Assembly (NCBI GenBank): GCA_905235335.1
Contig: CAJOKZ010000007.1
Span: forward strand, 1-33,366
DNA from: an uncultured Succiniclasticum sp.
GTDB taxonomy: Bacteria; Bacillota; Negativicutes; Acidaminococcales; Acidaminococcaceae
Direction: 5' to 3'
DNA: 33,366 bases
Positions 8,163-15,302 of the stretch are shown here, piece by piece (positions within the stretch are counted from its first letter, which is position 1; each line of letters starts with the position of its first letter). Both the position numbers and the translations under genes were made by a program. The notes below the pieces were generated by a model. The model was not told the DNA's origin. It was given only the letters and a program-made list of their open reading frames with translations, and searched no databases.

Positions 8163-9155
8163 ATGAATATTTTAGTTACCGGCGGGGCAGGATATATCGG
8201 ATCCCATACGGTACGTGCGCTGGCAGTTGCGAAAGAATTTACGCCGATTGTATTTGATAACCTGTCAACAGGACACGAAGCCTCTGTACCGGATACCGTA
8301 CAGCTGATCACAGGTGACATCCACGATGTGCCTTTTTTAAAACATATCCTTGCTGAATATGAGATTGACGGGGTTATTCACTTTGCGGCCTCTTCCCTGG
8401 TGGGGGAATCCATGACGGATCCGGCGAAATATTATTACAATAATGTGGAAGGAACCTTGCATCTCCTGATCGCCATGCATGAAACGGGAGTGGATCACCT
8501 TGTGTTTTCTTCTACGGCAGCGGTGTACGGGGAACCGGAAAAGACACCTATTGAAGAAGATTTTCCTACAGTCCCGACCAATGTCTACGGCCGTACGAAA
8601 CTAATGATAGAGGCTATGATGAAGGATTTTACCATGGCCTATGATATGGACTATGTGGCTCTTCGATATTTTAATGCAGCCGGCGCTGCGCTGGACGGAA
8701 CTATCGGGGAGGATCACAATCCGGAGACCCATCTGATCCCGCTGATTTTAAAGACGGCTCAGGGTGTTAGGGATCATGTTTCTGTTTTCGGGACGGACTA
8801 CCCGACTCCGGACGGTACCTGTCTGCGGGATTATATCCACGTACTGGATTTGTCTGACGCCCATGTGCTGGCCATGCAGTATTTAGTGAACGGTGGCACA
8901 AGTAATGTGTTTAATCTGGGAAGCGAAGCCGGTTTCAGTGTACGGGAGATTATAGAGACCGCAAAAAAGGTGACCGGTATCGACTTCCGGGTTGAGGAAG
9001 AAGGACGGCGGGCCGGAGATCCGGCGGTGTTGATCGCTTCCAGCGCCAAATGTAAAAAGATACTGGGATGGAAGCCTAGATACAGTAATACAGAAGAAAT
9101 CATAAGATCCGCCTGGAACTGGCACAAGGCCCATCCTTACGGGTTTGGAGCGTAA
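8163..9155 (+). CDS. galE: UDP-glucose 4-epimerase
   Basis: Interconverts UDP-glucose and UDP-galactose with a tightly bound NAD. The 330-residue protein starts with the Rossmann motif VTGGAGYIGSHTV (5-17), has DNLSTGH after the second strand, the FAASSLVGES segment, the catalytic SSTAAVYGEP and the Y142-x3-K146 pair in NVYGRTK, and the YFNAAGA and LRDYIHVLDL segments typical of GalE rather than of other extended SDR proteins. ATG 8163 follows an AAGGAG site. It follows galU, whose product it uses, but a terminator and a probable promoter separate them. Confidence 0.95.
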   Translation: MNILVTGGAGYIGSHTVRALAVAKEFTPIVFDNLSTGHEASVPDTVQLITGDIHDVPFLKHILAEYEIDGVIHFAASSLVGESMTDPAKYYYNNVEGTLHLLIAMHETGVDHLVFSSTAAVYGEPEKTPIEEDFPTVPTNVYGRTKLMIEAMMKDFTMAYDMDYVALRYFNAAGAALDGTIGEDHNPETHLIPLILKTAQGVRDHVSVFGTDYPTPDGTCLRDYIHVLDLSDAHVLAMQYLVNGGTSNVFNLGSEAGFSVREIIETAKKVTGIDFRVEEEGRRAGDPAVLIASSAKCKKILGWKPRYSNTEEIIRSAWNWHKAHPYGFGA

Positions 9156-9185
9156 TCTGTGCTGGAATGTATTGTGGAAATTATC

Positions 9186-9194
9186 TGGTACAAT
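9186..9194 (+). promoter_or_regulatory. Possible extended -10 promoter for the ABC-F gene
   Basis: TGGTACAAT is an extended -10 element with no clear -35. A start about seven bases downstream would leave a leader of only 7-8 bases before ATG 9209. Confidence 0.35.
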
Positions 9195-9208
9195 GACGGA
9201 ATATAGAA

Positions 9209-11227
9209 ATGCAATTAACAGTTGATAAGATAGAAAAGTCATTTGGTGTTCAGGAAGTCTTCAAAGATGTGAGCTTCATGGTCGCCAAAGGGGAAAAAAT
9301 CGGGCTGGTGGGTGTAAACGGCAGCGGGAAATCCACGATGGTAAAATGCCTGTTGCAGCCGGGTTACGCAGACCGCGGAACCGTCAGCTTTGAACCCGGT
9401 ATCAGGGTGGGGTTTGTTGAGCAGGGATTTGACAGCATCGGAAATGAATCCGTATGGGATTTTATGATGAAAGCCAACCCCGAGATCATTGCCCTTCGGA
9501 AGAAGCTCAAGAATCTGGAAGTAGCGTCTGCTTCCGGCAGTCAGGATGTGCTGGACAGTTACAGCCGTGCGATCCAACGTTATGAATATCTGGAAGGGTA
9601 CAGCTATGAAGCCACTTTAAAGATGGTATTGTTCGGCCTGTCATTTCCGGAGCCGACGTGGAATATGAACGCGTCCAGTCTTTCCGGTGGACAGAAGACG
9701 CGCCTGATGCTGGCAGCTGCGCTGGTATCCTCTCCTGATTTTTTATTGCTGGACGAACCTACCAATCATCTGGATATCCGTATGATGGAATGGCTGGAAG
9801 GATATCTTCGGGCTTTTAAGGGCGGCGTACTGGTGGTAAGTCATGACCGGGCTTTCCTGGATCACGTGGCAACACGGATCCTGGAGATGGAAGGAGGACA
9901 TTTACGATCCTTTACCGGAAATTACACGAAATATCTGGCACAGAAAGATATTCTGATACGAACGGAAAGGGCGGCCTATGAGGCCCAGCAAAATTTTATC
10001 GCGGAACAGGAAGCTTATATCCGTCGTTTCAAGGCGGGCATTAAAAGCAAGATGGCAAGGGGGCGACAGTCCCGACTGAATCGGCTGGAGAGGTTGGATG
10101 CGCCGGTAGAGAACGAAACATTCTCTTTGCGGCTTCCTAAGGCGCCGGAATCGGCAGAGCGGGTGCTGGTTCTTGAACACTTGAAGGTGGGATACGGTGA
10201 AAACGTGCTGGTGCATGATGCTGACCTCATATTGCGCCGAAAGGATAAAGTGGGGCTGATTGGTCCCAACGGAAGCGGAAAGACGACACTGCTTCGCACG
10301 ATTTTAGGGGAAATTCCGGCCTTGGGAGGGGAAGCGAAGGTTGGAAACCGGGTAAAGATAGGATATTTTTCCCAAAGTTATGAACGGCTGAATCCTAAGC
10401 AGACACTGCTGGAAAATTTTTTGACCGAATACGGGCTTACGGACGAGCAGACGCGGTCCCTTTTGGGAGGCATGCTGTTCCACGGAGATGATGTGTTTAA
10501 AGAAATCGGCACACTGTCCGGGGGACAGAAAGCGCGCCTGGTACTGCTAAAACTGGTGCTGGATGGCGCAAACTTGCTGATTCTGGACGAACCGACCAAT
10601 CACCTGGATATTCTGGCGAAGGAAACGGTAGAGGCGGCACTGGAGGTTTTTGACGGAACGGTATTGGTGGTGAGCCATGACCGATATCTGATTAGTGAAG
10701 TGGCGGATCGGATTTGGGAGATTGAGGACCATCAAATCCGGGACTACAAAGGAAATTACGGGTTTTATCTGGAAGAAAAGGAAAAACGAAAAGAGACGGA
10801 AGATACCGGCATGGCCGGGCAGTTGAGGAATTCCCGGTCCCAGGGAACGGATCGTGGGATATCACGGACTGATATAGCAGGGGAAGCTGTAACGGCAGGA
10901 AATTCTTCTTATACTGCGAAACAAGATACACAAAAAATCCCCGACGAAAAAACCCGGCAAAAGGAATTGCAAAAAAAGACGATCCGCAAACACAGTCCGG
11001 CACAGCTGGCGGAATTGATAGAAGAGATCGAACTGCGCATCCGGGAACAGGAGGCCATGTTAGGATACCTGGATAAGCAGATTTCTGTTCCGGAAAACCA
11101 GATGGACATCAAAAAGAGCAGGGCTATGGCGGCTGAGCGGGAAGAATATGTTAACACAATCGATAAACTGGTGCAGAAATGGGAGGAACTGCTGGAGGAG
11201 CAGGAAATTCTGGAACAGGGAACGTAA
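9209..11227 (+). CDS. ABC-F family ATPase, Uup-like
   Basis: A 672-residue soluble protein with two ABC ATPase domains and no membrane segments, the plan of the ABC-F family that acts at the ribosome. Domain 1 has Walker A GVNGSGKST (35-43), LSGGQKTR and LLLDEPTNHLD; the linker has the long charged helical stretch including GIKSKMARGRQSRL; domain 2 has GPNGSGKTT, LSGGQKARL and LILDEPTNHLD. A low-complexity spacer of about 70 residues leads to a C-terminal coiled coil (about 590-670, IRKHSPAQLAELIEEI onward), as in Uup/YdiF-type members. It is more likely a housekeeping translation factor than an antibiotic-protection protein, but sequence alone does not decide. ATG 9209 has only a weak GGA upstream. 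Confidence 0.88.
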   Translation: MQLTVDKIEKSFGVQEVFKDVSFMVAKGEKIGLVGVNGSGKSTMVKCLLQPGYADRGTVSFEPGIRVGFVEQGFDSIGNESVWDFMMKANPEIIALRKKLKNLEVASASGSQDVLDSYSRAIQRYEYLEGYSYEATLKMVLFGLSFPEPTWNMNASSLSGGQKTRLMLAAALVSSPDFLLLDEPTNHLDIRMMEWLEGYLRAFKGGVLVVSHDRAFLDHVATRILEMEGGHLRSFTGNYTKYLAQKDILIRTERAAYEAQQNFIAEQEAYIRRFKAGIKSKMARGRQSRLNRLERLDAPVENETFSLRLPKAPESAERVLVLEHLKVGYGENVLVHDADLILRRKDKVGLIGPNGSGKTTLLRTILGEIPALGGEAKVGNRVKIGYFSQSYERLNPKQTLLENFLTEYGLTDEQTRSLLGGMLFHGDDVFKEIGTLSGGQKARLVLLKLVLDGANLLILDEPTNHLDILAKETVEAALEVFDGTVLVVSHDRYLISEVADRIWEIEDHQIRDYKGNYGFYLEEKEKRKETEDTGMAGQLRNSRSQGTDRGISRTDIAGEAVTAGNSSYTAKQDTQKIPDEKTRQKELQKKTIRKHSPAQLAELIEEIELRIREQEAMLGYLDKQISVPENQMDIKKSRAMAAEREEYVNTIDKLVQKWEELLEEQEILEQGT

Positions 11228-11365
11228 GCGGAAACGGTATTGAGAATGATGCCGTTACCTAACCTGGAACCTATAACCGGAGATGGGATTGGCGGTGTTC
11301 TTCGATCTGGTTTTCAGAATCTCATCCCGGACGGTTTCGACAGGTTTTTCTGTAGGAGTTTTTAT

Positions 11366-11851
11366 ATGTCGCATGAAGAATATATGGAGGCGGCGCTGGC
11401 AGAAGCTGAAAAAGCGTCAGCAATAGGGGAGGTTCCCGTGGGAGCTGTAATTGTCAGGGACGGAATGATTATAGCCAGAGCCCATAACATGCGGGAAAAG
11501 TGGATGGATGCAACGGCTCATGCCGAAGTGATTGCCATACGGAAGGCTTGTGAAAAGCTACAGAACTGGAGGCTGGGAGGCTGTACCTTATATGTTACAG
11601 TGGAGCCATGTCCCATGTGTGCCGGTGCCATTTACAACAGCCGTGTGGATACGGTGGTCTTCGGCTGCAGGGATAACCGGGCGGGGGCAGTGGAGTCCTT
11701 GTTCAATGTGTTGTCGCATCCGTTGCTGAACCATCAGCCACAGGTCATCGGCGGAATTCTGGAGGAACGTTGTGCCGCTGTAGTGAAAAATTTTTTCATA
11801 TCCTGCAGGGTTGCGGAAAAGGAGTTGCCGTCGGCGAATGATAAAGACTGA
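11366..11851 (+). CDS. tadA: tRNA-specific adenosine deaminase
   Basis: Deaminates A34 to inosine in the anticodon of tRNA-Arg(ACG). The 161-residue protein has the zinc deaminase motifs: H52-A-E54 in ATAHAEVIAI and C82-x2-C85 in EPCPMCAGAI. GEVPVGAVIV and the C-terminal FNVLSHPLLNH are TadA features. I start it at ATG 11366 because the family N-terminus (HEEYMEAALAEAEKA) begins there and TAGGAG lies upstream; an in-frame upstream extension of 42 codons to 11240 has no such support. A tRNA-Ser gene follows about 100 bases later. Confidence 0.93.
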   Translation: MSHEEYMEAALAEAEKASAIGEVPVGAVIVRDGMIIARAHNMREKWMDATAHAEVIAIRKACEKLQNWRLGGCTLYVTVEPCPMCAGAIYNSRVDTVVFGCRDNRAGAVESLFNVLSHPLLNHQPQVIGGILEERCAAVVKNFFISCRVAEKELPSANDKD

Positions 11852-11931
11852 TACGTGATGAGGCAACGGTACGGATGGTATCGGAAAGGAAAAAACTTTT
11901 CGAGAATTTATGTGCAAAGTTTTTAAAACTA

Positions 11932-11940
11932 TGCTATAAT
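11932..11940 (+). promoter_or_regulatory. Extended -10 promoter for tRNA-Ser
   Basis: TGCTATAAT, a full extended -10 element, ends 12 bases before the mature tRNA. The -35 region is poor. Confidence 0.65.
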
Positions 11941-11952
11941 ACATGTTGTTTC

Positions 11953-12041
11953 GGAGCGGTATCGAAGTGGTCATAACGAGGCGGACTCGAAATCCGTTAG
12001 CCGTCCGCGGCACGTGGGTTCGAATCCCACCCGCTCCGCCA
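11953..12041 (+). tRNA. tRNA-Ser (anticodon CGA)
   Basis: An 89-base class II tRNA. The acceptor arm (11953-11959 with 12031-12037) is perfect, G73 is the serine discriminator and CCA is encoded (12039-12041). The anticodon CGA at 11988-11990 reads UCG. A long variable arm lies before the perfect T arm (12014-12018 with 12026-12030, loop TTCGAAT). Confidence 0.96.
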
Positions 12042-12049
12042 ACCATCAA

Positions 12050-12193
12050 TTAAATTCGAACACTCTTCCATCCGATTGCACCATATATCAGTATCGCATG
12101 ATCTTCATAAACTGTGATCTTGGTTACAAACGTATGGATCAGCGTTTCGATATCCTTGTTTTTGTGTCCTAGGATATAATTCCTGATATAGTT
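12050..12193 (-). pseudogene. C-terminal remnant of a large serine recombinase
   Basis: On the - strand a frame of about 48 codons ends at TAA (12050-12052). Its product contains NKDIETLIHTFVTKITVYED and then AILIYGAIGWKSVRI. This matches the way the C-terminus of large serine recombinases usually reads (a helix with LIxxFVNKVxVYDD followed by a short strand). No resolvase catalytic domain or zinc domain is present upstream, and a shifted frame further up (KIDCEQLKYDIL, from about 12230) looks like more of the same decayed gene. It lies nine bases from the tRNA-Ser 3' end, a common attachment site for integrative elements. Family assignment is from pattern memory, not a search. Confidence 0.5.
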
Positions 12194-12212
12194 CTTAGTA
12201 TGTCGTATTTCA

Positions 12213-12246
12213 GTTGTTCGCAATCGATTTTGCGAACAGCTTTTTT
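12213..12246 (+). terminator. Terminator downstream of tRNA-Ser
   Basis: Bases 12213-12222 pair with 12231-12240 (ten pairs including one G-U) and are followed by T6. Confidence 0.75.
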
Positions 12247-12277
12247 GTTAGCCTAAAAATTTAATAGCTACAGTCTG

Positions 12278-12323
12278 GGAACCGATACCTGTCTGGAAAT
12301 GACGGATATCAGTTCCTTTTTTT
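12278..12323 (+). terminator. Long-stem terminator
   Basis: A 16-position stem (12278-12293 with 12301-12316; two mismatches, one G-U) with a seven-base loop and T7. It is the second strong terminator in 110 bases and has no recognised gene directly before it. The remainder of 12194-12428 holds the promoter at 12334 and nothing else I recognise. Confidence 0.8.
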
Positions 12324-12333
12324 AAGAAAGATG

Positions 12334-12362
12334 TTTAAAAAATTTATGATTTAAGTTATAAT
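12334..12362 (+). promoter_or_regulatory. Promoter for the isocitrate-lyase family gene
   Basis: TTTAAA (12334-12339), 17-base spacer, perfect TATAAT (12357-12362), 66 bases before the start codon. Confidence 0.6.
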
Positions 12363-12428
12363 TACAAATAGCATAAAGTTAAATGCCGGATGTTTGATTC
12401 AACCATTGATTTCGGGAGGGGCTAATCC

Positions 12429-13325
12429 ATGAAAGCAGCGACACAAAAACGGAAGGAATTACGGGCACTTTTCAGCAGCGGAAAAATCGTGCTGGTACCG
12501 GGAGTAGGCGACGCGCTGGCAGCAAAAATCGCCCAGGTGGCCGGCATCCAATGTCTGGCCATGGGAGGTTACAGTGTAACGGCAGTGCATCTGGCACAAC
12601 CGGATGTGGGGCTTTTATCCATGTCGGAGATGGCTACGGCGTTAAAGGAGATTTGCGATGCGACAGATATTCCTGTCATTGCTGACGGGGACAACGGGTA
12701 TGGCAATGCACTGAATGTAATTCGGACGGAATATGAATTTGAAAAAGCCGGTGCGGCCTGCATCTTTTTTGAAGATCAGGTCTGGCCGAAACGCTGCGGG
12801 CATATGGAAGGTAAGCAGGTGATCACATCAGAAGAGCATGCGCAGAAAATCCGTGCGGCTGTAGATTCGCGAATCGATAAGGAAACGCTGATCATGGCGC
12901 GGACAGACAGCCGTGCTGTATATGGAATCGAAGATGCGATCGCCCGTTGCAAACAGTATGCGAATGCCGGTGCGGAGGTGCTCTTTGCCGACGGGCTGTG
13001 CAGCCGGGAAGAAATTGAGCGGTTTGCCCGGGAATTGAAAGGGGAAGGCGCATTTCTGGCGGCCAATATGATCGAAGGCGGGAAGACACCGATTATTCCG
13101 GCCAAGGAACTGGAACAGATGGGTTATTCGATGGTGTTTTGGGCATGCAGCGCCGTCTATACTGTTTCCAAGGCCCTGTACGACCTGTTTACGGGATTAA
13201 AGGAGAATGGAACGACGGATGCGACGGTTTCCAATATGATCGAGTTTGGCAGGTTCAACCACTTCATCGGGCTGGATCATTACAAAGAACTGGAACGCAA
13301 ATACAAAGTTGATAGGGATGACTGA
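12429..13325 (+). CDS. Isocitrate lyase/PEP mutase superfamily enzyme (methylisocitrate or dimethylmalate lyase type)
   Basis: A 298-residue TIM-barrel enzyme of the superfamily that makes or breaks C-C or P-C bonds next to carboxylates. Seen directly are PGVGDALAAKIAQVAG at the N-terminus, the metal-binding ADGDNGYG (D86, D88), and the lyase signature KRCGHMEGK with catalytic Cys123. The cysteine in this loop indicates a lyase rather than PEP mutase. 2-Methylisocitrate lyase, 2,3-dimethylmalate lyase and oxaloacetate decarboxylase all remain possible; no methylcitrate synthase or dehydratase gene is beside it, which weakens the methylcitrate-cycle reading. GGGAGGGG precedes ATG 12429. The gene stands alone between a promoter and a terminator. 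Confidence 0.8.
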   Translation: MKAATQKRKELRALFSSGKIVLVPGVGDALAAKIAQVAGIQCLAMGGYSVTAVHLAQPDVGLLSMSEMATALKEICDATDIPVIADGDNGYGNALNVIRTEYEFEKAGAACIFFEDQVWPKRCGHMEGKQVITSEEHAQKIRAAVDSRIDKETLIMARTDSRAVYGIEDAIARCKQYANAGAEVLFADGLCSREEIERFARELKGEGAFLAANMIEGGKTPIIPAKELEQMGYSMVFWACSAVYTVSKALYDLFTGLKENGTTDATVSNMIEFGRFNHFIGLDHYKELERKYKVDRDD

Positions 13326-13334
13326 AAATGAAAG

Positions 13335-13383
13335 AAGACCTGCGGTGAAAGGGCGGAATGCTTTTTTACCGCAGGTCTTTTCT
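13335..13383 (+). terminator. Terminator of the lyase gene
   Basis: A perfect 12-bp stem (13335-13346 with 13368-13379), a 21-base loop ending in T6, and a short T-rich tail. Confidence 0.75.
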
Positions 13384-13457
13384 GTCACGGAAAAAACATA
13401 ATTTTTATGTAGCATACACTTGGAGTCCGGGAGAAATTTAAACAGGAATGTAGGACA

Positions 13458-13487
13458 TTCGGATTTTTACCGTAAGTGTGTTATAAT
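13458..13487 (+). promoter_or_regulatory. Possible promoter of the glycine-zipper protein gene
   Basis: A perfect TATAAT at 13482-13487, with a weak TTCGGA 18 bases upstream; the start codon is 44 bases downstream. Confidence 0.45.
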
Positions 13488-13530
13488 AAATCTGATTAGA
13501 AAGAACTTGTCCGATAGAAGGAGGATACCG

Positions 13531-14943
13531 ATGAAAAGATTTTTTGCGTTGGTTCTTTCAATCTGCCTGTTATGCAGTGTCGCTTTTGCGGAAGGGGAAA
13601 CGGCGTCGGATGCCGGCAGCGGTGAAAACAAATCCGGATCCCTGAATCTGAGCTCTTTACCGGAACGCAAAACCACCGGTTCGCTGGCGGACGTGCTGAC
13701 CGGGCAGGATGCGGACCGTATCCAGAAGGCGATTTCCGATTCCCTTGTCAGCTATGCGGAAAAAGAGGAATCCATGGCGCCGGATGTTTGGACAGAAAAA
13801 AGATTGCAGGAAAAGATGGAGAACGCATCTAAGGATAGGATTACAGAGATCGCCCAGGAGGTTATGGATACGATCCGGGAGACGGAAGAACAGAACAGAT
13901 CGTTGGCAGAAGCGATGCAGAAGGGTGAAAGCAAAAAAAGCTGGCTGGACGGGCAGCTGAAAAAATATATTACGAAGGCTGTGGAACTGACGGGTGATGC
14001 GCCGAAGGTGAATGGCAGCGGACGCAACAGTGGGTTCACCATTGCGGGAAAGAACTGGAAAGGCCAGGCCCTGAGCGAACGGGAAGCCCGGCTGATGCGG
14101 GACGATTTGGAAAATGACCGGGATAGCGGCATAAAAACCGCGGTAGCAGTGGGACTGGTGCTGGCGGCGGACAGCGGCCGGGTATCCATCATGAACCAGG
14201 CGGCACCCCGGCAGCTTACCATGATAGCCATCAATGCGGTTGAAGAAGCCAAGACGGTATTGAAAGTGAAAAAGGGCGTCATTACAGGAAAAGAGGGCGT
14301 AGCCAAACTGACCGATACGGCCATGACATCCATGATCGGCATGCTGGCAGGCTTTGATTACAAGCAAATTGGTTTTTTGGCAGGTACTGCTGCCGGAACG
14401 GCGGCCGGTGGGGCGTTGGAAGGAGCAACCGGAGGGCTCAGCCTGGGTTCCATTACCGTCAACGGTGCATTGCTGGGTGCGTATTTTGGTGAAAAGATTG
14501 GAAGCCGTATCGGGGAATCACTCAATGCGACTATGGATGAAAAGATGAAGGCCCGCATCATCACGGAATTCGAAAGCTTTTTGGGCGGAACGGTGGTGAC
14601 CGTACTGAACATCCATGATGTGCAGAAAGCCCTGGACAGCATGGAGAACGAAAGTGATGTCAAACTGACTGAAGAAGCGGCGAAAGTTGTGAACAAAGCG
14701 AAAGACAGAGCCGTTTCTCTGGGATCCGGCATCAGTGATACCATGAAATCCTGGGGCAGCAGGGCCGGTTCCGCTTTCGGGTCTTGGAAAAATGCCACAG
14801 GGACAACAATCAGATCCTGGGGCAGCAGCATATCGGATTTCTTTGGGGAAGCCGGTGAAAGTATCGGAAAAAGCTGGAACGGGGTGGTTCAAAAGGTAAA
14901 GGGCACGGTTAGTTTGGTGCCGGTTTTACCGGGAAACGCGTAA
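13531..14943 (+). CDS. Secreted glycine-zipper protein of unknown function
   Basis: A 470-residue protein I do not recognise. A Sec signal peptide is clear (MKRFFALVLSICLLCSVAFA, cleavage probably after residue 20). Residues 21-200 are charged and helical. Residues about 282-330 form a glycine/alanine-rich stretch (GTAAGTAAGGALEGATGG, then GALLGAYFGEKIGSRIG) with the small-residue spacing of a glycine zipper, suited to membrane insertion or tight helix packing. From about 400 on, the pattern S-W recurs with W408, W419 and W430 exactly 11 residues apart, then W449, as in amphipathic 11-residue repeats. The start follows an AAGGAGG site; 37 upstream in-frame codons are not supported. It is a single gene with its own terminator. 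A surface, pore-forming or envelope-associated role is possible but unproven. Confidence 0.8.
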   Translation: MKRFFALVLSICLLCSVAFAEGETASDAGSGENKSGSLNLSSLPERKTTGSLADVLTGQDADRIQKAISDSLVSYAEKEESMAPDVWTEKRLQEKMENASKDRITEIAQEVMDTIRETEEQNRSLAEAMQKGESKKSWLDGQLKKYITKAVELTGDAPKVNGSGRNSGFTIAGKNWKGQALSEREARLMRDDLENDRDSGIKTAVAVGLVLAADSGRVSIMNQAAPRQLTMIAINAVEEAKTVLKVKKGVITGKEGVAKLTDTAMTSMIGMLAGFDYKQIGFLAGTAAGTAAGGALEGATGGLSLGSITVNGALLGAYFGEKIGSRIGESLNATMDEKMKARIITEFESFLGGTVVTVLNIHDVQKALDSMENESDVKLTEEAAKVVNKAKDRAVSLGSGISDTMKSWGSRAGSAFGSWKNATGTTIRSWGSSISDFFGEAGESIGKSWNGVVQKVKGTVSLVPVLPGNA

Positions 14944-15009
14944 GCAGACTGTTCGATTATGTGCGAACGGAACTATTTGTGAGTTTGTGAATTTGAAGAA
15001 TGTTTGAGC

Positions 15010-15057
15010 GGCCTTGGGACGATAGCTGATAATATTGTCACGGGGCCCTGTTTTTTT
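15010..15057 (+). terminator. Terminator of the glycine-zipper protein gene
   Basis: Bases 15010-15020 pair with 15037-15047 (ten of eleven, two of them G-U), followed after three bases by T7. Confidence 0.65.
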
Positions 15058-15061
15058 GTGT

Positions 15062-15067
15062 TATAAT
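15062..15067 (+). promoter_or_regulatory. Isolated TATAAT before the interleaved-repeat region
   Basis: A perfect -10 hexamer immediately after the previous terminator. The only good -35 (TTGTCA at 15035-15040) is 21 bases away, longer than usual. A palindrome (TTTCAATTGAAA, 15067-15078) overlaps the presumed start point. Confidence 0.3.
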
Positions 15068-15080
15068 TTCAATTGAAAAT

Positions 15081-15235
15081 GTCAGGGACCGGCTCACACA
15101 GTGGTATTGGATATGGGAGTTTTTGCAGTATTGCGCCGGTCTGACTTATCGTTAGAAACTCCCAGCGTTAACAGATGGAAAAATGATACGGCAGACCAGA
15201 GCTGTTTCTGCAGATACGGATACCCGTATAATTTT
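15081..15235 (+). ncRNA. Candidate structured RNA with pseudoknot topology
   Basis: Two inverted repeats interleave. A is 15087-15093 and A' 15135-15141 (perfect 7 bp, extendable by four more pairs past a two-base bulge to 15081-15145). B is 15114-15122 and B' 15156-15164 (perfect 9 bp). The order A-B-A'-B' is that of an H-type pseudoknot. Downstream, a 6-bp hairpin (15214-15219 with 15224-15229) followed by T5 could end the transcript. The region matches no RNA family I can name, and it has no convincing gene. It could be a small RNA or the leader of trmO, whose start is at 15303. Structure is inferred from complementarity only. Confidence 0.4.
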
Positions 15236-15302
15236 TGCTGTTTGGTTTTTGTGTGCCGAAAACAATTTTAATTTGCTGATAATATGAAAAGAGGTTGATC
15301 CT

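Noticed and set aside
12194-12428. T-box or riboswitch leader before the lyase gene
   Set aside because: No T-box core sequence or known aptamer pattern is present, and the strong promoter at 12334 lies after the terminator-like hairpin.
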